This document shows positions 20,853 through 33,156 of a stretch of DNA of 64,000 bases, one piece after another. This stretch comes from Paracorniculantispora psalliotae (taxonomy: Eukaryota; Ascomycota; Sordariomycetes; Hypocreales; Cordycipitaceae), in NCBI GenBank assembly GCA_002796755.1, contig PHFE01000008.1, positions 4,284,222-4,348,221 of the forward strand. Reading direction: 5' to 3'. The notes beneath the pieces were generated by a model. It ran no database searches and had not been told where the DNA came from. It saw only the letters and a list, made by a program, of their open reading frames with translations. The position numbers were made by a program, and so were the translations under genes. Positions within the stretch are counted from its first letter, which is position 1; each line of letters begins with the position of its first letter.

Positions 20853-21437
20853 CTATGCCTTTTTATCAGCAGGCAGATCCAACCACTCCTCCCGCGTAAT
20901 GCCATACTCAACCTCCCCTAGCTCTGTCCCTGGCAGCGGATCCTCAAATTCGACGAAAAACGTTCGTAAATACCTCAGCCCGCAGCTTGTCATTGTCGCG
21001 CGCGAGGCCTCATTAACGGCCATGGTGTCAGCGCGCGCGCTCTGCAGCCCAAGATCCTCAAACCCGTGCCGTAAAATTTCCCGGGCCCCTTCCTTGGCCA
21101 GCCCTTGGCGCCAGAACTTGGGAAGCAGCCTGTAACCCAAGTCGGCCACTTCGGGGTTCACTTTGCCGCTCTCGTCTTTGAAGGGCGACAGCGCCCACCA
21201 TCCAACGAATTCACCAGTATCTGACAGGAATCCTGACCAGTGGCCAAGTCCGGGCACGAGAATGGCTGCTGCTAAGCGCTGGGCATGGTCCTCAGTCGCC
21301 TCTTGTTTTGTAAGCGCCCGGCCTTCAATGAATTGATGGACAATTGCATGTGAATTGAGTTTTTGAAAATCGGCTAGATGCTCATCGCTCAGTGGCTGTA
21401 AAAGAAGCCGATTTGTTTTGAGGGCTTTCTGCATCAT
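20853..21437 (-). CDS. GNAT N-acetyltransferase (RimJ/RimL type)
   Basis: A single exon of 194 aa. The ATG at 21437 (MMQKALKTNRLLL) is preferred because the frame extends upstream only to a TTG. The order is typical of the Acetyltransf_3 group: TNRLLLQPLSDEHLADF at the start, then FVGWWALSPF (beta 4), and the acetyl-CoA pyrophosphate loop RQGLAKEG (residues 110-117), followed by ADTMAVNEASRATMTSCGLRY. These enzymes acetylate N-termini of ribosomal proteins or small amines; the substrate of fungal members is mostly unknown. It lies 258 bp behind the 3' end of the ABC transporter on the same strand. Confidence 0.87.
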   Translation of the reverse strand: MMQKALKTNRLLLQPLSDEHLADFQKLNSHAIVHQFIEGRALTKQEATEDHAQRLAAAILVPGLGHWSGFLSDTGEFVGWWALSPFKDESGKVNPEVADLGYRLLPKFWRQGLAKEGAREILRHGFEDLGLQSARADTMAVNEASRATMTSCGLRYLRTFFVEFEDPLPGTELGEVEYGITREEWLDLPADKKA

Positions 21438-21695
21438 ACTGACGTGCAATATATTATGTTTTTGCTGAGTAGTTGGAGGCCGACTTGAATAGTTTGTTCG
21501 TGGCTTTTATGACTTCCGTTTTCTGACTCATACGGCGAGACAAACCATGACAGTGCAGCGACAAGCGTACAAGAAAGAAAATGTGTATTAGGCAAATTGA
21601 AATAAAAATCTAAATAGGAAATGAACCTGAAATATGAAATCTTGCATAATTTTAAAGAGAGTAGTCGTCGGCCAATGCCGAGACGCAAATTGTTT

Positions 21696-24600
21696 TTAGT
21701 TGGCAGGCGGCGTGGGGGTCGGTGATCCGTTGCTAGTCTTCTCGGTCGTCGCTTCCTCTTTCTTGGGCTTCTCTGCTGTCTTGTTACGCTTGAAGAGATT
21801 GCCGAGGCCGAAGCCACCTTTGCGAACTCTGAACAAGTAGTAAACGAAAACAGCCATGAAAATGTTGAAGATGATATACACCCACATGATACCAAAGTTG
21901 CGCCACCGGTCTCCCCAATAGATTCTTGATCCAGCGAGAAATTGGTCTGCAACTTGAACGGAGCAGTATCGGCAGTCAGATGTAGCATCGGGGTTTTGTA
22001 GGACACCCGGCGCCTGTCCGGCTAGAGGAGATAGATAGGAACCACAGGTTTGACCGCTGCGAGGATCAAAGATTTGCGTCTCCTTCGCCGAGCATTCAAC
22101 CTTGCGATCGTGCAGCATAGTCGACACGATGCCTGAAATCCAGTATGTAAAAGGACTAGCACGATACATAAAAATCCAGAATCCAGGCAAAGCATTGGGA
22201 GGCTGCAAAACGCCGTTGAACATGATACTCATGAGAACGAGGACAGTGACGAAACTAGAGGCGGTCTGCGCGTCTGGCATGGCGGCGATAGTCATGTGCG
22301 CAAACGATGAAGCATATATAAATAGCTGGATGACGAAAAGCAAAACCAAGCCTTGGCGATCGGCGCTTTGAATGCCGACGACCGGATAGTAGAAGCATGC
22401 CCAGATCAGAATAGCGGCAAAGACCTGGTAAGGGATCTCGACAATGATGTTGGCGAGGACAAAGGCGATCCAAGAATACGCTTTGCTAGGCCTCTCACGA
22501 ACCTCGTAGAGTGATCGCTGGGTAATGAAGAGCGGCTGAATTTGCTGGACCAGAGTTGGGAAGATGTTGGTAATCATAAAGACCGAGAACATGACAGTTT
22601 GCATGCCCTCGAGACTGGATTTGGCGTTAAAAAACGTGAAACCGATGAAGAGACCAGACGCGATACTCAGCGCAAGCTTAGCAATGACGTAGCTAGGCAT
22701 GCGCCAGTATTGCTGGAATACTCGATAGGTAACCTCGCGAATTTGGCTGGTCAACGGCATTGCAAATTCGCCATGCGAGTTGGGATCGGAATCGCCATTT
22801 CCACCTCTCTCTTCAGATTGAATACGATCAAGTTCTTTCTGCACACCCGCACTTTCTTGGCTGCCATTCCAGACTGACTGCCAGTCATCACCGTTGTCAT
22901 TGTATCCATTGTTGACAACCTCGAGCATGTATTCAGCAGGATTCTCCTGGTCACCACACTTGCGAGCGCCGTTCGTTTCAAAGTAATCAAGAAGAGTGCG
23001 AGAATTTTCACCAATCTGGCCAAAATAGACAGTTTTGCCACCCTTTGCCAGAAACAATAGGCGATCAAATTCCTGGAAGAGAATAGCGGAAGGCTGGTGA
23101 ACAGTACAGAGAATCGCCTGACCGGAATCAGCGAGTTTGCGGAGGAATGAGCAAATGGACCAAGATGACTGCGAGTCAAGACCACTGGTAGGCTCGTCGA
23201 GGAAAAGAAGGAGTTTGGGCTTGGCAGCCAGCTCGACACCAATCGTGAGCAGCTTGCGCTGTTCGACATTAAGGCCTTCACCAGGCACGCCAACAACAGC
23301 GTTGGCAAATTCTTCCATGTTCAACATCTTGATAACGTCCTCGACAAAGGCGTATTTTTCTTCCTTGCTCACATTCTTGGGCTGGCGAAGCATAGCACTG
23401 AATCGGAGACTTTCGCGGACCGTTGCCGTTTCGAGATGAAGATCTATGATATGGTTAACAAACTCGCTCTGCATTATGAATCAGATTTAAATTCTTACCT
23501 TGCTGCTGAACATAACCAGTGTGACGCTGAAAACTATCATCCAGAGGCTTTCCACTGACAAGCATATCGCCAGTAATTACACCCATGGTGGTGCGTTGAG
23601 CCAGTACATCCAAGAGCGTCGTTTTTCCAGCACCGGAAACACCCATAAGAGCAGTGAGTGTTCCTGGTTTGACCCATCCGGAAACATGGTCGAGGAGTCT
23701 TCTTTCTGCACCCTTGTACGGAATGTCATACACGACGTTGCGCCATGTGAAGACATCAAGCTGAGGGGGGAGTGGGACATCTTCACCTTCTTGCTCCTTT
23801 TCTTTTTCGGTTTCTGCAGGCTTCTTGCCTCCTTTGAGAAGATAATCGGGAACATGGCCGCGTTGGAAAACAAGAGCCTCGGCTGTGCTGCTGGTAGAAG
23901 AGTTGAGCTCTGTAGTGATGAAGTATAAGATCATGAATGCCACCAAGAACGCGATAAGAATGCCAAAGTTTCGCCAGACATGGGACCAGTGATACTGGTA
24001 GCTAGCTGCAATGAAAGCATCACCGCCGACAGTATCTTCACCTTTGACCGCTCCTGCAACGGCGCAGATAAAAGACGTTCCGACACGAGGCTGGAATGGC
24101 GGGACAAAGCTACCAGGGCCGCATGGGAATCTGTGGCCATGGAATTCATTCGCAACGAGAATTTCAAAAGCGTAGAAAATCGGATTGATCCATCTAAGCC
24201 AGGCAAACCAAGGATGCATCGACGGTTGCGGGATGACGAATCCGGTGTAAATAACAAGAATCAGAACCATGACACCAGAAAAGCCCATGGCTTGTGAGAC
24301 TGTCTTTGTCGAAGCTGCAAGAGTTCGAAAGACGGCGCTCATGACAAAGGTGCTGATGTAGGTGATGAGAAAGAACAAGAAGAATTGGCCAGGTTCACGC
24401 CGAAGACCGGCCATGAAGTACAGAATAATGTTGAAGACGACAGCGGTGGCAAATTTGATCGGTATATCGGCCAATACTCCCGCAACAGCTTCGGTCGCAG
24501 GATGATAAAAGGCATACGAGGCATGCTTTTCGACGATGGGGCGTTGGGAATAGAGGCTGTTGATTTCGGAGATGGCAGTAAGGGCGTTCATGAGAATAGC

Positions 24601-26310
24601 GATGAAGAGGACGGAACCTCGGGCGAAGAAGCCATCGGTCGTCTGGGGGTTGCCGAAAAAGGCACTGCCGACAATGAGGGCGATGAAACTATGAGCGGCA
24701 ATCTGAGCAGACTGGGCAGACTTGTCACCCCAAATACGTTGGTAGGCGCGCTTGGTGTTGGCCTTGATCTGCATCCAGGTGCTGATCATGTAGGGTGACT
24801 TGGGGCGGACGTGCTTGGCCTGCATCGCGTTCTTTCTGCTGCGGAACTGGGACACGCTGGTCTCCTGATTGCTGCCGCTAAACTCCTTTTCGTTGTCGTC
24901 GATGGATGACATGAGGGCGCGGTAGTCGGCAGATTGGAGCCACGCCTTCTCAAAGTCTTCGGACGTTCGCGGCACCTTGTTCTCGAAGCCCTCGCGGGCC
25001 TGGCGCTCGCCCGGGTTGGTGATGGACGTCAAGAAGTCGCCGGTGGTCTGGCGCGCAGGGCAGAACCAGCCCTGGTCCTCAAAGTACTTCTTGGCCTGGT
25101 TCGCAGGACCAAAGTAGATTTGACGGCCCTCGTACAGGACAGTCGTCTTGTCGAATAGATCGTAGATGGCCTGGCTGGCCTGGTAGATGGCCACGGCGCA
25201 GATGCCGTCGCCCAGCTCCGTCACCATGCGCAGACTCTCCACAAACTTGAAAGCGGTGGCCGAGTCGAGACCGCGGGTGCTGTTGTCCCAGGCACTGATG
25301 GGGGAGCCGGCGAGAAGCATCTCAGCGATACTGACGCGCTTGCGCTCTCCACCAGACACACCACGGACAAAATCGTCACCAACCTTGGTGTTGTAAGTGT
25401 GACTCAAACCAAAGGCAGCCATGACAACCTTTACCATGTATTGGGCGTACTCCTTGCGTGTCAAGCCCTGAATACGTCGCTCGGGTGTACGGACGGTGGC
25501 GGCAAATTCCAGCGTCTGGCCGACTGTGAGATGAGGGAAGTGCTTGTCGACTTCTTGGTTGTAAGAGGTCTCGCCTTTGAACTCCTTCATCATCTGGTCC
25601 TGCGGAATACCGTGGTAGTGAATGCGGGTATCCTCACCAAGCTTCAGGCCATAGAGCTCGCCACAGATGGACTTGAGCATGGTGCTGCAGCCTGAGCCAG
25701 GACGTCCGAGCACAACAAGGAGCTCTCCCGGTTTCAAAAGACCATTGAAGTTGTGAAGAATCTGCTTGTGCTCCTTCTTCCCAAAGCTGAAGAAATCGCC
25801 CAATCGCAGCGGCGCCATAAGCATGGACCCTACAGTCTGCTGGATCTGAATCGCGTCACCAGAGCCAAAGACGTTGAGGTTGCGCCAGCAGACACCGGTG
25901 TTGGGGACGTCGTGGTCTTCCATGCGAAGCTGCATGACAAAGTTCTTGACCCATTTTCCGAGATTGAAGGTGTCGCTTTGGGGGTCAAGCTGGGGGTCGT
26001 CGCTGTCAAGACCGCCAGCGGAGGGCATCTGCCCGAGACTGGCGACGCTGGAGCGGCGGCGGCTGATCTGGCTGGCCAGGCGCAGAATCTCGTCACGGTC
26101 GTTGTCCGCAATCATGGCCTGGGTGTTGCGCCGGGTGAGCGGCGTGATTTGATCACCGGCATCATCGTCGTCGGAAAGGTCGAGCGGCACTGGCTTCTCT
26201 ACATGCTCCCGAGCGTCGAGCTGGCCGGCGGACGGGCCAGGCTGCTGCTGGTACTCGAGCTCCGGCGCCACCTCGAGGGGCTCGGCGATGTTATTCTTGT
26301 CGGCCGCCAT
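21696..26310 (-). CDS. Pleiotropic drug resistance ABC transporter (PDR/ABCG, full length)
   Basis: Two exons, 26310-23499 and 23443-21696, with a 55-nt intron (GTAAGA...ATAG) that joins GYVQQQ to DLHLETATVRESL, giving 1519 aa. The layout is NBD1-TMD1-NBD2-TMD2. NBD1 has the Cys-type Walker A GRPGSGC (202-208) and VSGGERKR. NBD2 has GVSGAGKTT (890-898) and the degenerate signature LNVEQRKLLTIG with DEPTSGLD. This asymmetry is normal for fungal Cdr1/Pdr5 relatives, in which only one ATP site is fully active. TMD1 carries PDR-specific blocks such as EKHASYAFYHPATEA. The protein should export azoles, xenobiotics or secondary metabolites at the plasma membrane. A perfect PDRE octamer lies 395 bp upstream. 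Confidence 0.95.
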
Positions 26311-27959
26311 ATTGAGGCTTGGAAAGTAAGAAAGACGAATTGAAAGGAAAGCCCTTCTTTTCGTTTACCGGGGGGGCAACGCGCGCACACAGGTTTATAG
26401 GCCGTATGCTTTTGCCTGTCTCTCGATATAGAGGGGATAACTAGGAGGAACTATTCTATGAACGGGGAGGTGGGTGGGCAGCAAAAGGTATTTCAAGACC
26501 CTAAATTCGGTTTGGGTGTGCAGGTACTCCTTGGAAGGGGTCCCGACAAGTCCGGCAGCAGTCTTTACGAATCGGTATGTGGCATTTGGTTACGCTCCGA
26601 ACCTTGCTGGTACATCGGCTGGACGCCCATGACAACTAGAGCTCTTGGTTCCAGCTCTCTGGGTAGCTTTGGGCGTGGAGCACGCCTTGTAATTGGGACG
26701 TCCGTCCGCGGATTAAGCCCACTCACAAGCCCGCCAGCACAGCCTGCCGCCCATAAAAATGGAGGGAACTCCACCCAAAGCAACAGAAAACAGTCCAGCA
26801 AGGCCCATCGGACCGGAACTCTGGTACAGCCCGTAGGTGAAAGGCGGAGCGGGGATTGGCTCATCGCAGTGGTGACGCTGCTAGTTTAGTTCGGTACCGG
26901 CATTGGTTGCTGGGCTGCTTTCGGAATAGTGTCTCACACCAATTCTACGGCAGCTTGGTGTGATGACGATCACTTATTTGCAACTGCAGCAGTCGCAATT
27001 GGTCGTGGCCGGATTCTATCATAGCGCTGTGTTGTATTCTTTCTCTCTCTCTTGTCTTTGAACACCGTGGCGCGCACATTTTGCGATCGTGATATAAATA
27101 AACTTTGCCATCCTAGCTGTAGCGACCCTATAAATGGAGCCAATCTCGTATAGACTATTGTATTGTTTGGCTAGAGCCTGGTATGCGGACCATTGGAACA
27201 TGTAAACAAGCCCTCTGGCCATCTGGGACCAGTTGCCATAAACAAGACAACCAGGGCTGACTTACATTCTGTTTTGAAGGTTGGTATGGCTAGTAAGTCC
27301 AACGGTTGGCTGACTCAACCATAGATTTTGGCTTGCAGCAAACGTTTTTCTTTTTTTTTCCGGCGAGAGTCTTTCTTCCCCCCACATTCAATGCCAGCCC
27401 ATTCGCTGTCAACTTTTCAGTTCTGCCAAGCCGCATTGCTCGGCCCCGACGCAAATTCTCCTGTAGGCAGAGGCAATCGCCACCTTCACGGAGCGGACTT
27501 TTGCCTATCTCGCCAAGGATCTAGATAGGAGTCCATCTTGTTTCGACAGCTCACTGATCCGCGTATTTCGGAAGACTCGGATGGTTGGGCAGAGCAGGGG
27601 TCGCAAGTGGGCGCCACTGATGTAGTCGTAAACTCAAGTCGACCCGAGAACTTCAGGCCCCCAGGGGAATGGGCAGGTGGCGCAGGGCAAAAACACGCAG
27701 AAGTTCACCGAGACTTTTACATCATTTTTCCTGTAACCTTAACTTCCTTGCCGCGCTCGTTTGTTTATTGCCCGCGCTCTCGCATGGCAGGGTCAATATT
27801 TTCGGACGCCAAAAGACTTAAAACTCATGACAACAAAATTCATTTGATCTGAATGGGTAATTAGCTATGGCCAAATGGTTACTGTCGTTTTGCCAAGGTA
27901 CAAAGGAGCCTAAAAGCTCCTCGCGATAGCACACTACGCTATCAGTTCAATAGCGCGAC
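26311..27959. promoter_or_regulatory. Intergenic region between ABC transporter and HET gene (divergent)
   Basis: This 1.65-kb region serves as promoter for both flanking genes. Short frames such as the one at 26458-26889 show no domain. The TCCGCGGA octamer at 26705 is listed separately. Confidence 0.55.
26705..26712. promoter_or_regulatory. PDRE-like palindrome TCCGCGGA
   Basis: A perfect match to the yeast Pdr1/Pdr3 pleiotropic drug response element, 395 bp upstream of the PDR transporter ATG. The palindrome also occurs once by chance inside the DUF1479 coding region, so by itself it is suggestive only. Zn2Cys6 factors bind CGG/CCG half-sites in this arrangement. Confidence 0.45.
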
Positions 27960-30333
27960 ATGGCTGGCACACCTTGCCGCGCCTGTCACCATCCAAGGCC
28001 TGGCGATGGTGGACAGGCTTCCGTCATTACCAGCCGCCAGGCCCTGCACATCTCGTCGTCGTCATGCGGCGTCTGCGATGTCTTGTCGCGAGGCATCACG
28101 GCCGTGCTCGCGTTGAACGAGGATGGTTGTAGCGATGCTGCGGCCATCGGGATGGCGTACACCGACGGCGACGGCGACTGGCTTCGCATCGATTTTAATC
28201 GGGCCAACGCTCGTCCGAGTCTTGATATCCATATTTTCTCCTCCAAAACAGCCCTCTCCTTATTCTGTCCCGCCAGTGAGTTTTCTCCATCCTAAAGTCC
28301 ACCCCAAATTCCGATGTAGCCCAACGACCGTACCTGTATTCATGTGGAGAGGGACGGGTAGCAAGACACTACCGACACTCCGTGACTTCTTTTTTACCCT
28401 GCCCCTTCTCTCCGAACCCCGGGAGGCTGAAACTCCTCAACTACAGATCTCAATTACATCATGAAAGTACATTTGAGTTTATTAACGCGTTTTCTTTTTC
28501 TTTCCGCCCCGTCTTCTAGAAGCGGCTTGGCCGACACTATTGCTTCCCGACCTCCCTCTGGGCCGCCACATTCCCACTAGCACCGCCTCGTCAGAGAGTT
28601 ATGCTTGGGCGCGGAGCAAACTTCTGCGATGCCAGGCCTTGCATAAAATCTGCCGAAAGGTCCGGGACGAAGCTTTAGTACGCGTTCAGCATGAAGCGTC
28701 AGAAACAAAAGGCGGCCACGACAATGCCGTAGGCGGGCCCCGACGCCTCATCGATATTGGGGAGACGTCTGGCGATAGCGTGCATCTAGTCGAGATGCCT
28801 GGCGGCGGCCATGACGCCATTGATTCTCACTACCCGTATGCAGCTCTCAGCCACTGCTGGGGCCGAGAGCCCTTTCTGCGGACCGTGTCGAGCAATATTG
28901 CGCGCCACCAACGCCGCGGCGGCATTGCGCTGGCGAGGCTGCCTCTGACGTTCCGCGAGGCTATCGAGTGTACCCGTGGGCTTGGGCTGCGATACCTTTG
29001 GATCGACAGTCTGTGCATTGTGCAGGACGACCCGGATGACTGGCAGGCCGAGTCATCCCGCATGGCCGCGATATATCAAGGCGCGTATTTAGTCATCTCC
29101 GCCTCCAAGGCGGACGGTGCCCACGGCGGCTTATACTCTGATGTGGCTGCTTCGCCGCTATATAAAACGCACGTGGAAACGATCGGTATCCCGACAACAG
29201 TAGCCGGACAGCATGTCGGACACTTACACGATGATGCACCCAAAGCGGACGCTCCCCCGGCGTTGGGGGAAATAGCCTTCCGTCGTGCATTTGCGCACAT
29301 GCCCTCTGTTATGCAGCGACAGCTTCAAACAACTACCGATTTGCCAACTCTGGCACGTGGCTGGATATACCAGGAACGTCTTCTGGCATCGCGTGTGCTG
29401 CATTTTGGCCCACACGAGCTGCACTGGGAGTGCATGTCCGAATCTATCTGTCAATGCCGTGACAATTCCGCTGATGCTCAGGCAGACGATGATGCTCATC
29501 GCAGCTCGTCTGCGCCGACAATCTCTACTAAACCAGAGTACACTGCCGAACACTGGGAAACCCTCAACCCCCATGAACTAACCCGCTCATGGCACCGTCT
29601 CGTAGAGACGTACAGCGCCCTGCGCCTCACCTTCCCCAAAGACATATTCCCGGCTCTATCCGGCATCGCGCAGACCTTTCAGCGCGCCCAGAAGAGCGCG
29701 TACCTCGCCGGGCTCTGGCAGAGCACTATCGTGCCTGACCTGCTCTGGCATGCCACCAGCACCACGCCATTTGCAGCGCGGCCGCCAGTCTGGCGCGCGC
29801 CGAGCTGGTCCTGGGCCGCTACCAGCAATCCCATCGAGTACATCGAGACGCACAACGGCGTGGAATCCTTCTGCCGCGTAGTCGAAGCTGTGGTACAGCC
29901 GGCCGGGCGTGATGCGACGGGCGAGCTGAAAGCAGGCTATCTCATGCTCGAGGGCTACGCGTTCCGCTCGCCGATGCGGTTGCGCGCGCCGCCGCCGGAG
30001 GGCGGGCCGGACAAGTACAGCGCCTGGAACACGGTGCAGGTCGACGCGCTGCAGAGGCATGTGGCCAACGTGTGGGCCGATTACAACTGTTTCGTCGAAG
30101 GAGACCTGCTACCGGCAGATGTGCTCTGCTTCGTGCTCGGCGCCAGCATACCGTCTGGGGCACTCGTCATGCTGCTGCTGAGGGAGATAGTACCGGCGGA
30201 TGACGCAGGGAAGGATGGCGTTTATGAGCGCATCGGGATTGCCCAAGTGTCCAAGCCGCCGTCCAGCCCAGGCTCTCACGGCTACTGGCTGCAAGTTTTT
30301 CCATCACAGCAACACGTCGTCATGATTATATAA
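27960..30333 (+). CDS. Heterokaryon incompatibility (HET) domain protein
   Basis: Two exons, 27960-28275 and 28520-30333, joined across a 244-nt intron (GTGAGT...TCTAG), giving 709 aa. The first exon (MAGTPCRACHHPRPGD) has the Cys-rich N-terminus and a WLRIDFNRAN stretch seen ahead of many HET domains. After the joint come GRHIPTST and AWARSKLLRC. The HET domain itself follows: YAALSHCWG (212-220), LPLTFREAI, LGLRYLWIDSLCIVQDD and YLVISASKADGAHGGLY. Then comes the usual RGWIYQERLLASRVLHFG, and APSWSWAA in the C-terminal part. HET proteins can trigger cell death after hyphal fusion of unlike strains, but most family members have no assigned role. The intron is long for this window and could hide a second small one. 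Confidence 0.88.
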
Positions 30334-30455
30334 CGAGGCAAGCCAGTGTGTGGTTTATCAACTTTTTTGTATATTCGACTGTAGACTTTAATCTATATGG
30401 TCACTAAATGCTCCAAAACCTTTTACTTTCTCTTGTGGTATCTATAAAAAAATGT

Positions 30456-33156
30456 TTAAGAAAGGTATCCGTTGTCCTTGACCCAGGCGGCGACGTCCTC
30501 GCGGTCGCGGTCGAGGTAGGCGATTCTGGCGCGGACAGTGTCCTTGACCTGGTTCAGGGTCTGGTCAAAGGCGCTCGTGTTCTTGTCGGCGAAGAAGGCT
30601 TCAATCCTGGCCAGCTGCTCAGGCTTGCTGGCACCGCTGGTTGTGATGGCGACGACGCCGCCGAGCAGCGAGGCGTTGTCGCCGACGTTCTTGATGACAA
30701 GGTCCCAGTTGGCGGTGACGTAGTCAAGAATGGCTTCGATACCCTTGGGGTACGCGCGGAAACCGCCAAAGGCAGAGGTGCAGTCCTGATTCTTGATATC
30801 AGGGCCAAAGATCATGCCCAAGCTGCGCTTCATGATCTCGGGATCCTCGGCACGGCCAAGGCAACGCAGGATGGTGTTGCGCTCGCTGCTGAGAGTCGAG
30901 GTGCGGTAGAGCTCGAGAATCTGATCAAATTCCTTGGCGCCGCCGTGCTTCAGGGACAAGGTAAAGACCGAGGCGCGAAGGTTAGGGTGGATGGCGGACT
31001 TGTCGCCAGTCGCGTACTTGGCAAACATGTCCTTGGCAGCCTGAATGATCTTCTCATCGCCACTGCCACCGGCAGCAGCGAAGAGGAGTGTCTTGAACTG
31101 CTCCTCATTGTGGCTATCAGACTCCTTGAACTCCCAGCCGACGGCGTGTGCCTTGGGGCTGACGAGTTCTCTGCGGAACTTGCGCAGGGCAGCGCGAACG
31201 GCATCATCTTCAAAGATCCATGTGCCTTCGATACCACCCAGGCGGCGGAGAATCTCGCTCCATACGACGTACTCGTTCTCCGAGTCGAAGCCCTTGAGGA
31301 GGTTGAGGATACCGCTGGTCTTCTGGTAACCGGCAGCAGCCAGCGAGGCGGCGTCGGCAATCATACCAGCTCTGTCCTCAACGGTGAGGCGTCCAGCCTT
31401 GGCAGCCTCGCCGAGCTTGGTCAGTCGCTCGGGAGTGTAGGCTGTGCGGTACAAGCTAGTGTGGTTGGCGTTGAGCTTGAAGAAATCATCGGCAGGGATG
31501 TCGAATTGGGTGTTTCTGTCGTTCAGAGTGGTGGCATTCTCAACACCATCCTGAGTGCGAAGACCAAGGAAAACCGGGTACAGGACCTTGTCTTCCTCAG
31601 CCTTGACATCACCAGTGGCGAGGAAACGGTTCTGCGTGACCTCAGCCTTGGCACCATTCTCGGTGACGGTGATGACAGGGTATCCCATCTCCTTGGTCCA
31701 GACACCCATGACCTCAGAAACGGGCTTGCCGCTGGCAGCAGCCAGCGAAGCCCAGAGGTCGCCAGTCTCGGTGTTGCCAAAGGCGTGCTTCTTGAGGTAC
31801 TGGCGAACACCCTCGAGGAAGGTGTCTTCACCGAGGTAGGTAGAAATCATGCGCAGAACAGCCGAGCCCTTGGCGTAGGAGATGGAGTCGAAAATCTGAG
31901 CAATCTCATCGGCACACTTGACGGGGACCTCAATGGGGTGACTGCTGCGAAGAGAGTCGAGGCCCAGAGCGGCCTGCAGGTTGTCGACGACGTACTCCTC
32001 CCAAACCTTCCACTCGGGGAAGAAGGCGTTGGAAGAGTACCAAGAAACCCAAGTGGCGAAACCCTCGTTGAGCCAGAGGCCATCCCACCAGTCCATGGTA
32101 ACAAGGTTACCGAACCACTGGTGAGCAAGCTCGTGCTGGACGACCTCGGCGACGCGGATCTTGGTGTTGATGCTGGTCTCCTTCTCGTCGAGCAGCAGGT
32201 CGACAACACGGTAGGTGACGAGACCCCAGTTCTCCATGGCGCCAGCAGAAAAGTCGGGAATGGCAACCTGGTCCATCTTGGGGAGGGGGAAGTCGATGCC
32301 AAAGGTCTTCTCGTAAAAGGGGAGAGTCTTGGCGGCGAGGTCGAGGGAGAAGCGGCCGTGCTCAATGTCCTCGCTGGGAGGAGCGTAGACGCGGATGGGG
32401 ACACGGTGGGCCCTGGTCTCGATGTAGTTGAGCTCACCAACGACAAAGGCAAGGAGGTAGGTGGACATGAGAGGCGAGGTGTTGAAGTGAACAGCCTTTT
32501 TGGCGCCAACCTCGGTTTCGTGGCTGACGTCCATGTTGCTGAGGCAGGTCAGGTGCTTGTCGGCAATGATGTGGACGGTGAACTTGGCCTTGAGGGAAGG
32601 CTCGTCGAAGCAGGGGAAGGCTCTGCGGGCATCAGTCGGCTCCATCTGGGAGCAGGCGAGGACACCTTCGGAGCCATCCTTGTTCTTGTATGTAGAGCGG
32701 TAGAAACCGGCCATCTTGTCGTTGAGGATACCGGTGAACTTGATCTCGAGCTGGGCCTTAGAACCCTTGGCGAGGGTGCCTTGGAAGTCGAACTTGGTGA
32801 CCTGCTTCTTCTCATCGGTGGAGACGGTGGCGTTGTCGCTGTTGAACGTTATTAGCAGCCGTCTCGTTTGAAAGAGGCTTTCCAGCGTTCGTGTCAACGT
32901 ACCTGACAAGCTCGCCATTGGAGGTAATCTTGCTGGAGTGAATGGTGATTTCAAGAGTGTGGAGAGAGATGGAGCTCGAGTCCTCGGCGACGTCCAGGTC
33001 GACAATGACGGTTCCGTCATACTTGAAGTTGACCAGATCGGGCTCGAGGGTCAGGTCGTAGTGCGTAGGGACGACATTGGCGGGGAGGAGCTCGCGACCC
33101 TTGGTCGGGTCCTCCTTGACGCCGCCGTGGACGACACCGGACTGGGTTCGGCACAT
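30456..33156 (-). CDS. Zinc aminopeptidase, M1 family (Ape2/Aap1 type)
   Basis: Two exons, 33156-32903 and 32838-30456, with a 64-nt intron whose joint reads NGELVS-DNATVS, giving 878 aa. The exopeptidase motif GAMEN is at 284-288. The zinc motif HELAH is at 320-324, with the third ligand Glu343 in WLNEGFATW (HExxH-X18-E). N-terminal PTHYDLTLEPDL and C-terminal ERAP1-like helical repeats complete the usual layout, and the length is that of the family. It removes neutral or basic N-terminal residues from peptides. The start chosen is the first ATG in frame (MCRTQSG). The 80 codons upstream are open without an ATG and look presequence-like. It converges with the HET gene at 123 bp. Confidence 0.94.

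Noticed and set aside
26458..26889. 143-codon frame upstream of the ABC transporter
   Set aside because: No family resemblance; lies in the promoter region and overlaps an equal-sized frame on the other strand.
30408..32855. 815-codon open frame antisense to the M1 aminopeptidase
   Set aside because: Same mirror effect; the opposite strand has clear GAMEN and HELAH zinc motifs.
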